60,000 nt of DNA, from assembly GCA_950295325.1 (NCBI GenBank), contig OX485804.1, positions 39,930,001 through 39,990,000 of the forward strand, written 5' to 3'. Under the pieces are notes generated by a model. That model worked only from the letters and a program-made list of their open reading frames with translations, had not been told where the DNA came from and ran no database searches. The first letter of the stretch is position 1. Each line of letters begins with the position of its first letter. Origin of the DNA: Polytrichum commune. Its lineage: Eukaryota > Streptophyta > Polytrichopsida > Polytrichales > Polytrichaceae. Positions 34,027 through 43,956 of the stretch are shown here, one piece after another. The translations under genes were made by a program, and so were the position numbers.

Positions 34027-34571
34027 TAGAATTGAATCCTCAACCTCATGGATCCATTCGCAAGACCCAACCACTCTTCTCCAATCTTGGCAGTTTGAAG
34101 AACATGTCACGTTGGTCTAGAGTTCAAGGTTGCCATTCATGAAAACTTTAAAATAACACTACACATTTTATATTAAAATTGATGAAATATGTCAATTATA
34201 ATTATCTTCATTACTTATCATGTAGCACCAAGTGTCATACAACACCCTCTCTACTCGCCACCCAATAATTGCAAGACAATTAATGTAGGTTGATGATGAA
34301 TATGAGTTGCACCAAATCATATGTTCGGTGTAGTCACACCCATAACACCACACAACCTACACCTAAGGCTCCCTTTCTAATAGGGACTCCGGATATGACT
34401 TCCAAGGTTGTTAGCCTTCACAAATTTTGTCTAGGCAAGATAAACATCAAAAAGTGGGCCAACAATAAGCCCACAATAAGACGGGCAAAACTCCCAACCC
34501 CATGGTGCATCGGCCTACAATAGAGCAATGTTATGCCTTATTAGAGTTATCTGCAAAGCTTTCAAAGAGGG
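34027..34571. other. Unassigned DNA
   Basis: No gene recognised. Confidence 0.4.
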
Positions 34572-34922
34572 ATGAAACCTCTTCAAGAAAACTTTATATT
34601 AAGAGCGTGTTAGCTTGTCAGGTATTGGAGCTTATTTTAAAAGTCGGGCAAAACATTTGGGACCACCTCTTTCCACCTCTCCAACTTTGAGAGATCCTTT
34701 AGATCTGAAATAGGGTATGCAACATGATGTCCCAAATCTTGGATCAGCCTATGCAAAACTAGCTTTGCCCCACCCATCCTAGCATGACAAGCTAGAAAAC
34801 AAAAATTTAAAAGCCCAACACCACTCTTTATGTAATATGATAACTTAAGCATTAAACAAATTTGGGTGATTTTGTGTTATTTCACATAATCTCAAGGCTT
34901 GAGACTAAACCCATTGTTTCAC
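34572..34922 (+). mobile_element. Dispersed repeat, family 'GAAACCATGGGTTTGGTCC', copy 1
   Basis: It aligns with 45905-46190: GAAACCTCTTCAAGAAA, TATTAAG-GTTAGCTCATC, TTTCCACCTCTCCAACTTTGA, ATCTGAAATAGGGTATGCA, AAGCATTAAACAAATTTGGG and ACTAAACCCATTGTTTC. The left inverted end is eroded here, but the right end is clear. This copy has about 70 bp more in the middle (GCCTATGCAAAACTAGC region). Confidence 0.6.
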
Positions 34923-35019
34923 TTGTTTTTCTTGATGAATTAACTCTATTGTGTCATTTCTTGTTTTGTTTTAAACCATGAGCATATTTTTGTAACACTA
35001 CTACCTATGACAAATGAAC
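34923..35019. other. Short unassigned spacer
   Basis: AT-rich, no feature. Confidence 0.4.
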
Positions 35020-35366
35020 CTTATGGCATGACCCCCGTGCCCCATAATGCACCAGTTCTCGCATAAAGCCCGTGTCAACGTCAAAAATGATCGGTTGAAG
35101 GTGATCAAAGCGGCGTTGAGCTTATCTCGACAACTTGTGCACAATGTGATGTTTGAAGTTGCTTTTTATTTTCAATCATTGACAGCAACATGCTCTCGTT
35201 TAGTACTTGACTGCACTATTCCTCGGTCTTCTTTGACACCATTGCAAATGATGTGGGTGCCAACACCTTCCCCCTCTCTCTATACAAGATACCCCCTACC
35301 TTGAAAAAATGATTATTGCATTTTTTGGCTTCAGTTTATGTGGGACACCGGTGTCCCATCCTAAGG
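35020..35366 (+). mobile_element. TIR element with palindromic ends 'GGGACACCGGTGTCCC', copy 2
   Basis: Starts CTTATGGCATGACCCCCGTG and ends GTGGGACACCGGTGTCCCAT then CCTAAG. The left palindrome is eroded. Flanks ACAAATGAAC and TTCAAATGTC share CAAATG, consistent with a worn 9-10 bp target duplication. Internal blocks AATGATCGGTTGAAG, GAGCTTATCTCGACA, TGTGATGTTTGAAGTTG and CCTCGGTCTTCTTTG are shared with the other copies. Confidence 0.75.
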
Positions 35367-36527
35367 TTCAAATGTCCAGTCTCAAAGCCTCGACTTGGGG
35401 GGTGGCCATCAAAGAGTAAGTACATCGGAGACTAGGAAAAAGGGACAAACCGAGTTTATTAGCCCTTAACTTCCCAAGCCTATGAAAAGGTTGTGTTAAG
35501 TGCATTTCACTCAATATTGGTTGTGGAATTTTCATAGACAAGTTTTTAGGCTAAAATGAGATTTGTTTGTAGGATCTTGAGACATGGGAGATGGGCTCTA
35601 ATGAGGGGGAGAATGGGCACAAATATTTTTTTGGATTTTTAGATTATAACAATCGAAGAAAGTGATGCACAGGAAAATGTCATGTTTTATCCCCCAGAAA
35701 AGACCGTTGACCACTCAAACTCACTTGGAAATTGAGTAGAATGCTTGTGTGATCCACTAGATGGGGGATGATCCAATAGTTGAGTATCTCCACAAATTTT
35801 CATGCCAAATGTGCAAACCACAATAAGGTAGCCACCTTGCATTTGGAGCATGTCCCATGTTTCTAACTACACATGTATATGCAAAAAATTCCTTAAAACT
35901 TCGACAATGTCCAAATGTTAAACTAAACGGCCGATGTGAGCACAAAGGCCAGTTTTACATGAACATTCAAATTTGAAAGAATAAATAAAAAAATAAAAAA
36001 ACTTTGACCGAAATAAACATCTTTGATGTTCATGCAAAGTTTGCATTGAAGTGGAAACTACCGATTGAAGTCAACACTCTCACATGAGCTCCCAGCACAA
36101 CAAAAGCATGACCACTTGCCACTTTAACATATTTTTACACATTCTAATCATCCACATATTACATAACTCATGTGACGTCTATGGGTAGATATCAATGTCG
36201 GCTTGATGTTTGTAGTCACTTTGATTGCGGATGAATGAGTTAGTTGGGGTTAATGTAGAGAAGAAATCATCCATCAATCATAATTGATTCGCTTGGGAAG
36301 TTAGGGGTTAAAGTACCAAAGCCAGTAGTAGTAGTAGTATGTGCAACTAGAGTTGTCTGTGGGAAAAGCTCAAAGCAAAGGGATTCTGAATATTCAGTCT
36401 AGCCTTTTGGCAGGTCACCATGTGATTCAATTGCAGATTCTCCCTCACTTCACTTCACTTCCAAATTAGTTCTTCAACTTTTGTGCAGTGGGAGTGGGTG
36501 GTCTCTCAATAAGCTTAGGGGCCATTT
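35367..36527. other. Unassigned DNA
   Basis: No gene recognised. A short AGT trinucleotide run lies near 36326-36340. Confidence 0.4.
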
Positions 36528-37417
36528 CACACGGGTTCCCAAGTCCTAAGGGCCGTTTCACACTATGGCCGTCCAAGTCGAGAGGTTGTGGGATTGAATG
36601 GTCGAACTTTGTTGAGAGTTCAAATATATGGGCTGAAAATAACTAATAAAATAGAAGAATCGGAGCCTTCGGCTGGGTATGGTGTGAAGCTTCCAAAGGT
36701 CAAGCCAAAGTCCAAAGAAAGAAAAAGCGTCCCACTTTATTCCCTATCCAAAACAACCCCCTCCTATCTAACGGCCGAGATCTTGTTAGTTTTTTATTTG
36801 TTTATGAAAAAAATTCGGCGGCCTCTTGACCATAGTTTGGGGTTTCATTCATGTCCGACCCAAACCTCCCTTTGGGAGTCAGTCGCCTTGGTCAAAAAGT
36901 ACTGCCATGTAGGCATTTTGGAGAGCGATGGCCTTTGGACTTTGGCCTCTAGTGTGAAGGGTTGAGAGGCTGAATTCTTGGTTTCTTGCAATCTAATTGG
37001 TGGAAATCGACAACCTCTCGACCTTCGGCCATAGTGTGAAGCGGCCCTAAGTCCCGAGTCACTTGAGGTCAATCATGCAATCTCAGCCGTTGAGGAAGGA
37101 AGTCGGGGCTTATCACTTCACACAGGTCCTTGAGTCCTGAGTCGCAAGTATCACATGGATGCCTACATGGCAACACTTTTTGGAGGTGAGAATTGGGAAT
37201 TTTGTTGGGAATTGGGTCAAGTGAAAAACTATACCCAAATCTCTACACAAGTCCCCGCGATTTCTTCTGCATACAAGAATCAAGATCTAACTTTAATGAC
37301 TGTAAACCATATTTCAATAGTTTATTGAGGCTCAAAAGAAGGGACTTTGCCTCCATGTCGGAACTTGCTAAGACAAGCGGAACATGGGACTTGGGACCCC
37401 ATGTGAACCGGCCCTTA
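36528..37417. mobile_element. Outer TIR element, interrupted by a hAT-like MITE
   Basis: The left end GGGGCCATTTCACACGGGTT then CCCAAGTCC is answered on the right by GGGACTTGGGACCCCATGTG then AACCGGCCCTTA. The inverted repeat is about 30 bp with several mismatches. About 500 bp of it are the inner MITE (36549-37048), inserted inside the left inverted repeat, leaving about 390 bp of its own. GGTCCTTGAGTCCTGAGT near 37124 is a further degenerate repeat of the end motif. Confidence 0.55.
36549..37048 (+). mobile_element. hAT-like MITE, subfamily 'AGGGCCGTTTCACACTATGG', copy 1
   Basis: 500 bp bounded by AGGGCCGTTTCACACTATGG and CCATAGTGTGAAGCGGCCCT, a near-perfect inverted repeat that extends inward through GTCGAGAGG/CCTCTCGAC. 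Flanks AAGTCCTA and AAGTCCCG agree at 6 of 8. It holds the GAATTCTTGGTTTCTTGC site that is occupied by an insertion in the sibling at 38161. A 125-codon frame crosses the element but is broken in the sibling, so it is not a gene. Confidence 0.8.
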
Positions 37418-37660
37418 TACTAACTTATTGGATGGGTGGATCAAGGGCTCAAATATACATGGCACTAGAATCAATCGATTATCTATGTACAAACTTATCT
37501 AGGCTTCATTCAAAAAAAATTATTATTATTATTATTATTAAAATGGATTTCCACTCTTACCGTAAAAGTTAACAATGCTTCTTTTCTCCTCATGCTAAGT
37601 ATGATTGAGGTGGTGGGTCCCAAGGCCCCTTTGTACATTTTACAAGCTTGGTGGTCCCAT
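37049..37660. other. Spacer with an ATT microsatellite
   Basis: It includes the rest of the outer element to 37417. An (ATT)n run lies at 37519-37541. Otherwise no feature. Confidence 0.5.
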
Positions 37661-38092
37661 TTCAATAATGTTGATGTTAAAGTTGTTATATTATTCATAC
37701 CGATTCTTCAACAACTCAATTCTTGTTCAAAGGGTTTGGGACACATGCTCATGATGTTGGACTCCGTGGCTTGAGATACAATATATTGCCTGAGCTTTGA
37801 ACTAAGACTACTAAGTCCAAGCCTTGGATAGTCTTTCACCTTATGTTAAAGAAAAGGAAAAATGGAAACAATGGTTATGCCGTGGATTGCATTTAGCATT
37901 TTTTTGCGCTCCCGTTCAATAATGTTGATGTTAAAGTTGTTACATGCATAACATTTTCCAATAACTCAAGTCTTGTTTAAATGGTATGGGAGCATGCTCG
38001 TTGATGTTGGAGTCCATGGCTTGAGATACATATATTATCTAAGCTTTGAAATGAGTCCGAGCCTTGGATAGTCTCTCACCTCATCATAATTT
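37661..38092 (+). repeat. Direct tandem duplication, period about 255 bp
   Basis: The blocks TTCAATAATGTTGATGTTAA, AGTTGTTA, AACTCAAKTCTTGTT, ATGTTGGACTCCGTGGCTTG and GAGCCTTGGATAGTCTYTCACC occur at 37661-37845 and again at 37915-38085 in the same order. Identity is roughly 80-85%. The unit carries no frame kept in both copies. Confidence 0.75.
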
Positions 38093-38160
38093 AAATTTAT
38101 AGAAGACAATGGTTAAGTTTTATTGTATTTAGCATGTCTTATCCACGGGGAGGGACACTA

Positions 38161-39070
38161 AGGGCCGCTTCACACTATGGTAGTCCATGTCGAAAGGCCA
38201 TGGGATTGAATAGCCAAACTTTGTTGAAAGTCCAAATAAATAGGCTCAAATTAGCCAATAAAAAATGGGAATTGGAGGCCATGCATAGTGTGAATATGTA
38301 AAGGCCAAGTCCAAAGTCCAAAGGAAGGAGCATCCCACTTTATTCTCTGCCCAAAACAACCCCTCCAATCTAACGGCCAAGATTTTGTTAGTTTTCCATC
38401 TTTTTTATGGAAAAAGATTGATTGCCTCTCGACCATAGTTTGGGTTTCCATTCATGTCCAACCCAAAGTTCCTTCAAGAGTCTATCGCCTTGGTCAAAAA
38501 GTACTGCCATGCAGGCGTTTTGGAGAGCAACGGCCTTTGGACTTTGACCTCTAGTGTGAAGGGTCGAGAGGCCGAATTCTTGATTTCTTGCCCAGGGGGT
38601 GCACTTCATTGTCAAGTTGAACACCACGTGCGATAAACCAAAATATACTTTTTACATAAAGCATCACCAAAATGGTTCAAAAGTTTATGATTTTTTTTTT
38701 CATGAGTAGATATACATGGTATCTATTACATAGTAAAAACTGGAAACAAAATTTGATGATTTGTTTTTTTTTATAAAACATATTGTTTCTAACTAGAATG
38801 ACGCAACATTGAACTAAACAAATTACTACAAAAAATGAAGATGAATAAAAATTTCAAAAAAATATACAAAAGATATTATCAATGGTTATGTGTATGTAGA
38901 AAAAATATCATAATTTTAAAAATTATCTATGGCATGTAATATAGAGTAGCAAACTTTTATCGCACGTGGCTATGAAATGTAAGGGGGTGTGATCGCCCCG
39001 TGATTTCTTGCAATTTGATTGGTGGAAATCGACGGCCTCTCAACCTTCGACCGTAGTGTGAAGCGACACT
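38161..39070 (+). mobile_element. hAT-like MITE, subfamily 'AGGGCCGTTTCACACTATGG', copy 2, interrupted
   Basis: It starts AGGGCCGCTTCACACTATGG and ends CCGTAGTGTGAAGCGACACT, so the right terminus has mutated from GGCCCT to ACACT. Apart from about 420 bp added at 38592-39011 it follows copy 1 closely (TGGGATTGAATRGYCAAACT, GCCTTGGTCAAAAAGTACTG, TGGAGAGC). Confidence 0.8.
38592..39000. mobile_element. Mutator-like MITE with 11 bp target duplication
   Basis: 409 bp inserted into the hAT-like MITE. TGATTTCTTGC flanks it on both sides (38581-38591 and 39001-39011) and is single in the sibling (36979-36989 with one change). The ends are inverted: CCAGGGGGTGCAC against the reverse complement CGGGGCGATCACAC, and, about 31 bp in from each end, CCACGTGCGATAAA (38624-38637) against TTTATCGCACGTGG (38956-38969). 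A long imperfect inverted repeat plus a 9-11 bp duplication fits Mutator-like elements. The AT-rich interior has no gene. Confidence 0.8.
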
Positions 39071-40507
39071 AAAACGTACCAAAAGGACTTAAGACAAAGC
39101 TCATTATTAACATATTAAATTATTATTTTGTTAACCCTTGTGGATCACAAGGGTTTTGAGTCCAATATGGAGTAATTAGAAGGCCCCTTGATGGTGCTAT
39201 CAATTATTGAGATTTTTTCACGTGCACACAAAAAATAGTATAGGAGTTATGTTGTTGTATCCATTTAGGAGATTGTAAGAAGATGTGTCATCCTTAGGAC
39301 ATAACCACACAATGTATGCCAAGCACTAACATAAAGGGGTGTCAAATTGGGTAACTTTGCTTTAGAGTATAGTAGCTTACAAGCTTAAGTTGTTTATAGG
39401 GTACTTAATGGCAACATGTGGCGATGCTCTTAATTGGACAATTTTAGCAAGACAACATCTACATAGAACTTGTAACAAATCAAAATTACATGAAAATAGA
39501 ATCGAGATAACTTTGGACTTTTTGTCCAATTCCAGAGTAAATTGCCGCCGCACGTCCACTTTAATATCTCCATTGAGAAGTCAGATGTTTGTGCTCATCA
39601 TGTTCACGGTCTCTTAATATACATTCACCTACATAATGGCCACTTGACAAGTCCAAAAAACAACACTTGAAGCACGAGTGTTCATATTTCCCCAAAATTG
39701 CTTGCTTATTTCCAAACTCGTCAAAAGTCCGGAATTACATAAATACTAATTATGAGGACATCAACAAGTTAAAACGAGGAACATGGGAATTGAGTTGCAA
39801 TTTGGGAATCGAGATGTTTACCTAAATAGTAGGAGCAATATTAGGTCATAGTCCATTTAAAGACTAGATACCTCACGGCCCTTCTAAAAATTGCAACCAT
39901 GCATATGTGTATTTTGACTTCATGAAACAAGCACCACCAACATAGAAATTCATTAAATTGTGTAGAGGCCTAGAAATATCAAGACTACTAACTATCAAAC
40001 ATGACAATATTCTTATGAACATAAGTAATTTGTTTTATATGAAATATTTCCCCTTGTGGTATGACATTTAGCATGTTGCATTGAACTTGAGATGTTAGCT
40101 TTACGTATTAGCATGCAAGGGGAAGATATGACTCATCAAACTAATGTCAATGCATGTTATTGGTTAACTTGCTGACCATTGTGTAACATTGACATAGGCC
40201 TCACATTAGGGTAAGTGACATTATCCTGCATGTGACATTAAATATCGTCAATATTGTAGATTGTGCTATGGGACTCGAATGCCAATAGTGCACAAAGCCC
40301 GTAAGAATGTTGGAAATGTTAAGTTATGTGCACGTGTAAATCATTAGTTTAGTATGCACAATGCATACCCACACGTTAGCAAGTGTAAAGATAGAGTGCT
40401 ATATCATTCTACGTACTATCTATGATCTACAACAATATGAGTGGATGGATCTCCAAGGTGAGGTTGCCATGTGGGGTATCACCCGCTATAGTTGCTTACT
40501 AGCCTTG
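39071..40507. other. Unassigned AT-rich DNA
   Basis: No gene or element recognised; overlapping short frames at 39377-39617 lie on opposite strands without motifs. Confidence 0.45.
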
Positions 40508-40904
40508 AGAGCATCCTCAGTCGGTCTAGGTAAAGCTCACTGCAAACCAAAACCTATCTTTTGACTGACCTAAAATTAGAAACTGAAATTACCATCATTA
40601 GAAGCACACCTAAATAAACGTGAGATATTTCTCAAGAAAAAAGAATTGTAAAAATTTGACGTAGGTGAAATCCCTCATTGAAAACACCACATTTTCAAAA
40701 TTTAGAGGGAGTGCACCAAATCTTGCTTTAAAATGGAAAGATCCTCCCACACTCCCTCCAAATTTTTGACATTTAGAGGGAGTGTGGGAGGATCTGTCCA
40801 TTTTAAGCAAGATTTGGTGCACTCCCTCTAAATTTTGAGCAATTTTAAGCAAGATAGGTCTTGGTTTGCAGTGAGCTTTACCTAGACCGACTAAGGATGC
40901 TCTG
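40508..40904. mobile_element. hAT-like MITE 'GAGCATCCTCAGTCGG' with long internal hairpin
   Basis: 397 bp. The left end GAGCATCCTCAGTCGGTCTA then GGTAAAGCTCACTGCAAACC is answered by TTGGTTTGCAGTGAGCTTTA then CCTAGACCGACT and AGGATGCTC, an inverted repeat of about 50 bp with very few mismatches. GAGCATCTCCAGC-type ends are widespread in plant MITEs of hAT type; that comparison is from memory. The centre is filled by an even longer palindrome (40697-40836). Confidence 0.85.
40697..40836. repeat. Long hairpin, arms about 66 bp
   Basis: The left arm holds TTTAGAGGGAGTGCACCAAA, TCTTGCTTTAAAATGGA and GATCCTCCCACACTCCCTC; the right arm holds GAGGGAGTGTGGGAGGATC, TCCATTTTAAGCAAGA and TTTGGTGCACTCCCTCTAAA. 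Only a few mismatches and bulges are seen, around a loop of about 10 bases. The RNA would fold into a stable stem long enough for Dicer-like processing. Confidence 0.9.
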
Positions 40905-41689
40905 AGGCTATATAATGCATAGTACAAGACTAGGATTTCGGTCTCTTGTGGACTATTTCAACTGGGTGCATGATAAAGACAACAATGAATAGTCCAAGCT
41001 CTTCCTATCATAGCCACCGGTTGGCACATTAAATACTTGAAATGTAAAGGAAGTGATGGATTACACGGCTTTACTTCTCCCGATGGAAAAACCACCTCGC
41101 AATAAGCCTAATAGTAATTGATGCTAACGATTATTAACTTTGATGTGATTGGTCACATGTTCATTCCAATTTCATGATCAAATTCTCTCGATTAATGGAT
41201 CACATTTTCTATGTCTAATGGAATCATTTAAACCAAAGGCGTTGAATACACATTATTAGGCTCACGAGCTAAAGCATGTGGCGCTATTGTGGACACTTTC
41301 AACTCCACACAAAAACTTGGCCATTGGATCGACTCAAACATTGTGTCATCCAACTTGTAGTATTGCAACAATTGAGACTCCAAGTTTCATAATCAGATTC
41401 ATATACATAAATGTAAACGGGCAAAGTAAAGGTTCCCAATCTCCTTGATTGACCACATATGCCATCCCAATCATGTTACGTATTAAACGTAATGATGTAT
41501 GTATTTTGAGAGCATAGTCCAGCCTCATCATAACACATGTCTCTTTTATCTATGTTTATGACTAGGAACATCCCATATATCACTCGAATTTTAACATCCG
41601 ATGAAGAAGAGTGACCACATAAGGCCCACATAAGGTGAGTATTCAATCAAGAGAAGTATCCAAATTAGGCCCACTAACTTTTCATGACT
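40905..41689. other. Unassigned DNA
   Basis: No gene or element recognised. Confidence 0.4.
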
Positions 41690-42010
41690 TTGCATGGTCG
41701 CTCCTTTTTGTCATACGTGTATATTTTGAGTGGTGTGTGGTCATGTGTAGATCTAAGATCACTCACCAAGAAGACGTGTGTTTCGAAAAGAATGAACTAT
41801 GTGCTTTGAATGTGTTAACCATTCTAAACTCAATATATTGGGGGACCTATATGATCATTTAATGAGCTCAAAAATAATAACTTTGATGATGGATATGATA
41901 TTCATACGAGCTCCAAAAACAACAAGGAGAATGGCCATGGCTAGGTACCAACATGATTTGGATATGAAAATCATCTTGCACTAGTCACTTGTTTCATGTC
42001 GTATGAGGAG
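41690..42010 (+). mobile_element. Dispersed repeat, family 'AAGGTAGGCGTGCC', copy 4
   Basis: ATTTTGAGTGGTGTGTGGTC, AACCATTCTAAACTCAA, GGACCTATATGATCATTTAA, GATATGATATTCATACGAGC and CTAGTCACTTGTTTCATG follow the family order. The left end is not clear. The string GTATCCAAATTAGGCCCAC at about 41648 also occurs at 7418, next to copy 1. Confidence 0.55.
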
Positions 42011-42355
42011 TGGATGCATAGCTAGAAGTGTATGTTCAAGGCTTGCTTACCTCACCTAATTTCTACCCTCTTCTAATTGGATGAAAGCATAGAGTGGAAA
42101 ATGTGTGTGTGTGGGAGGGGGGGTTAGAGAACAATGACAATGACAACTAAGGTAGACATGCCCACTTCGGAAACTAATCTTAATTCAACACCTATATTTG
42201 AGTGGTATGCAATTAGGTGTGGCTCTGAGAATGGATTGAAAAAGACATGTGCTTAAAAGAAATTGGATTACGTGTTCAAAATATGATAACCATTTTGGGC
42301 TCAAATGTCAATATGATTGGAGGAGGGGAGGGGAGAGGTATATGATTATTTTAAC

Positions 42356-42705
42356 CTTATGGTGGGACCCCGGTGTCCCATAATGCACCGGTTCCCGCAT
42401 AAAGCCCATGTCGAAGTAAAAAATGATCGGTTGAAGCCGATCAAATCGGCGTTGAGCTTATCTCAACATCTTGTACACAATGTGATGTTTGAAGTTGGCT
42501 TTTTCAATCATTGACAATGACAACCACATGCTCTTGATTAATTCTTGACTACACTATTCCTCGGTCTTCTTTGTTGCCATTGCAAATGATGCAGGTGCCA
42601 ACACCTTCCCCCTCTCTCTATAGGAGATACCCCCTACCCTAGAAAAATAATGAATGCATTTTTTTGGCTCCATTTTATGTGGGACACCGGTGTCCCGCCA
42701 TAAGG
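42356..42705 (+). mobile_element. TIR element with palindromic ends 'GGGACACCGGTGTCCC', copy 3
   Basis: 350 bp starting CTTATGGTGGGACCCCGGTG and ending ACACCGGTGTCCCGCCATAA. The flanks GATTATTTTAA and GATTGTTTAA are an approximate 10 bp duplication, and the uninterrupted relatives at 30.7 and 41.8 kb show one ATTTAATGAGC-type site here. The interior matches the copies at 24096 (reverse) and 35020. Confidence 0.8.
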
Positions 42706-42811
42706 ATTGTTTAATGAGCACAAAGATTTTCACTTCCATAATGAAATAGATATGCATGTGAGCTCCAAATTTACAAGGAAAGTGGCTACAACTTTAATTG
42801 GATCTGCTACA

Positions 42812-43261
42812 ATGAATGAGGGAGAACCAACAACTAGTTACAAATGAACCGATTGAGTTTGAGAAAATAACTTGTTCAACTCAAAAACTTCAAGAATATT
42901 ACATTTCAATTTAGAGGAATCTACAAAAACACTCCTCTATATGATATACCGAAAGGTATCAACATGTAACTGGTTGCACTTGGAAACACTAGTATCTTAA
43001 CCAATTATGCCCCAAAATCTTCTTGGACTTGTGCCCGGGAAGTTTTTGGGCATATATAGTCGGTCAAGATCCATGTGATTCTAACTCCAGCTGGTTACAT
43101 GTTGACATCTTCCGGTTTTTCTTTATTTGTTTGAGGTATATTCTCTTGTAGATTCCTCTATAACAATCGGTAATTCTCCTGAAGTCTCCAACCTTGACCG
43201 GTTATTATTCAAACTCAACCGGTTCATCTGTAACTAACCACCGGTTCTTCCTGAGCAGTGC
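42812..43261. mobile_element. Two head-to-head 'CCGGTT' MITEs
   Basis: The first copy (about 42815-43020) runs forward: GAGGGAGAACCAACAACTAG, GTTGAGTTTGAGAAAATAAC, GTATCAACATGTAACTGGTT. The second (about 43025-43258) runs in reverse: CTGGTTACATGTTGACATCT, TTCAAACTCAACCGGTTCAT, AACTAACCACCGGTTCTTCC. Together they make an imperfect palindrome of about 430 bp. Both sit in the same gap of the 'AAGGTAGGCGTGCC' repeat. Confidence 0.7.
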
Positions 43262-43336
43262 CCTGGACACTGGAACTTGGTAACCATCTCGTACTAATCA
43301 CTGCATGTTTTACATATTACGAGAAGTGGGCTCGAT

Positions 43337-43716
43337 CAATGATGGGGGAGAACCGGCAGTTAGTTACACATGAACCGGTTGATGCCCCGATCACACCAAA
43401 CTTTCCGTCCGGTTTCAACCTTGAAATTGTTGGAGATTATGTTCAGAAATAGATGTTGGCCCACCACTTTTCACACTATCGCAGCTGGAGATGCCAACAG
43501 ATGGTGTCAGAACTAGCCGGTGTGATCAACCCTTGAGTTTGAGAAATAACCGGTTGAAGTTCAAGACTGCAGGAGAATGACCGATCGTTTTAATGAAATA
43601 TATGGAATATACCCCAATTTCGTAAAGGAAAACCGGAGGATGTCAACATGTAACCAGTTGGAGTTGCAAACACTAGGATCTCAGCCGATTATGCCCTAAA
43701 ATCTCCCCGATCACTG
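43337..43716 (+). mobile_element. hAT-like MITE, 'CCGGTT' family, first member of a tandem pair
   Basis: Starts CAATGATGGGGGAGAACCGG and ends CTCCCCGATCACTG, preceded by GGCTCGAT (43329-43336). About 130 bp (43385-43515) are extra relative to other copies; the extra piece begins GCCCCGATCACACC and ends GCCGGTGTGATCAA, so its ends are inverted, and it contains GATGGTGTCAGAACTAG. After removal the copy is about 250 bp. Confidence 0.8.
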
Positions 43717-43721
43717 GGCTC

Positions 43722-43948
43722 CAATAATCGGGGAGAACCGGCAATTAGTTACAAATGAACCGGTTGAGTTTGAGAAATAACCAATTGAAGTTCAAGACTG
43801 CATGAGAATTACCAATCATTTTAGAGGAATTTATAAAAATATACCCCAATTTATAAAGGAAAACCGGAGGATGTCAACATGTAACCGGTTGGAGTTGCAA
43901 ACACTAGGATCTCAACTGATTATGGCCCAAAAATCTCCCCGATCACTG
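43722..43948 (+). mobile_element. hAT-like MITE, 'CCGGTT' family, second member of a tandem pair
   Basis: 227 bp starting CAATAATCGGGGAGAACCGG and ending CTCCCCGATCACTG, followed by GGCTCGAT (43949-43956). Between the two members lies only GGCTC (43717-43721), the first five bases of the same 8-mer. Identity with the first member outside its insertion is high. Confidence 0.85.
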
Positions 43949-43956
43949 GGCTCGAT

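Larger units (their letters stand above)
42148..43328 (+). mobile_element. Dispersed repeat, family 'AAGGTAGGCGTGCC', copy 5, twice interrupted
   Basis: It starts TAAGGTAGACATGCCCACTT and TTCAACACCTATATTTGAGT, then breaks at about 42355; resumes at 42706 with TTTAATGAGCACAAAG and breaks again at about 42812; and resumes at about 43262 with TTGGTAACCATCTCGTACTA, ending in a GAGAAGTGGGC string. The pieces together equal one family copy of about 370 bp, so the intervening 350 and 450 bp are later insertions. Confidence 0.65.

Noticed and set aside
36588-36965. 125-codon frame
   Set aside because: Covers a MITE interior and is disrupted in the sibling copy.
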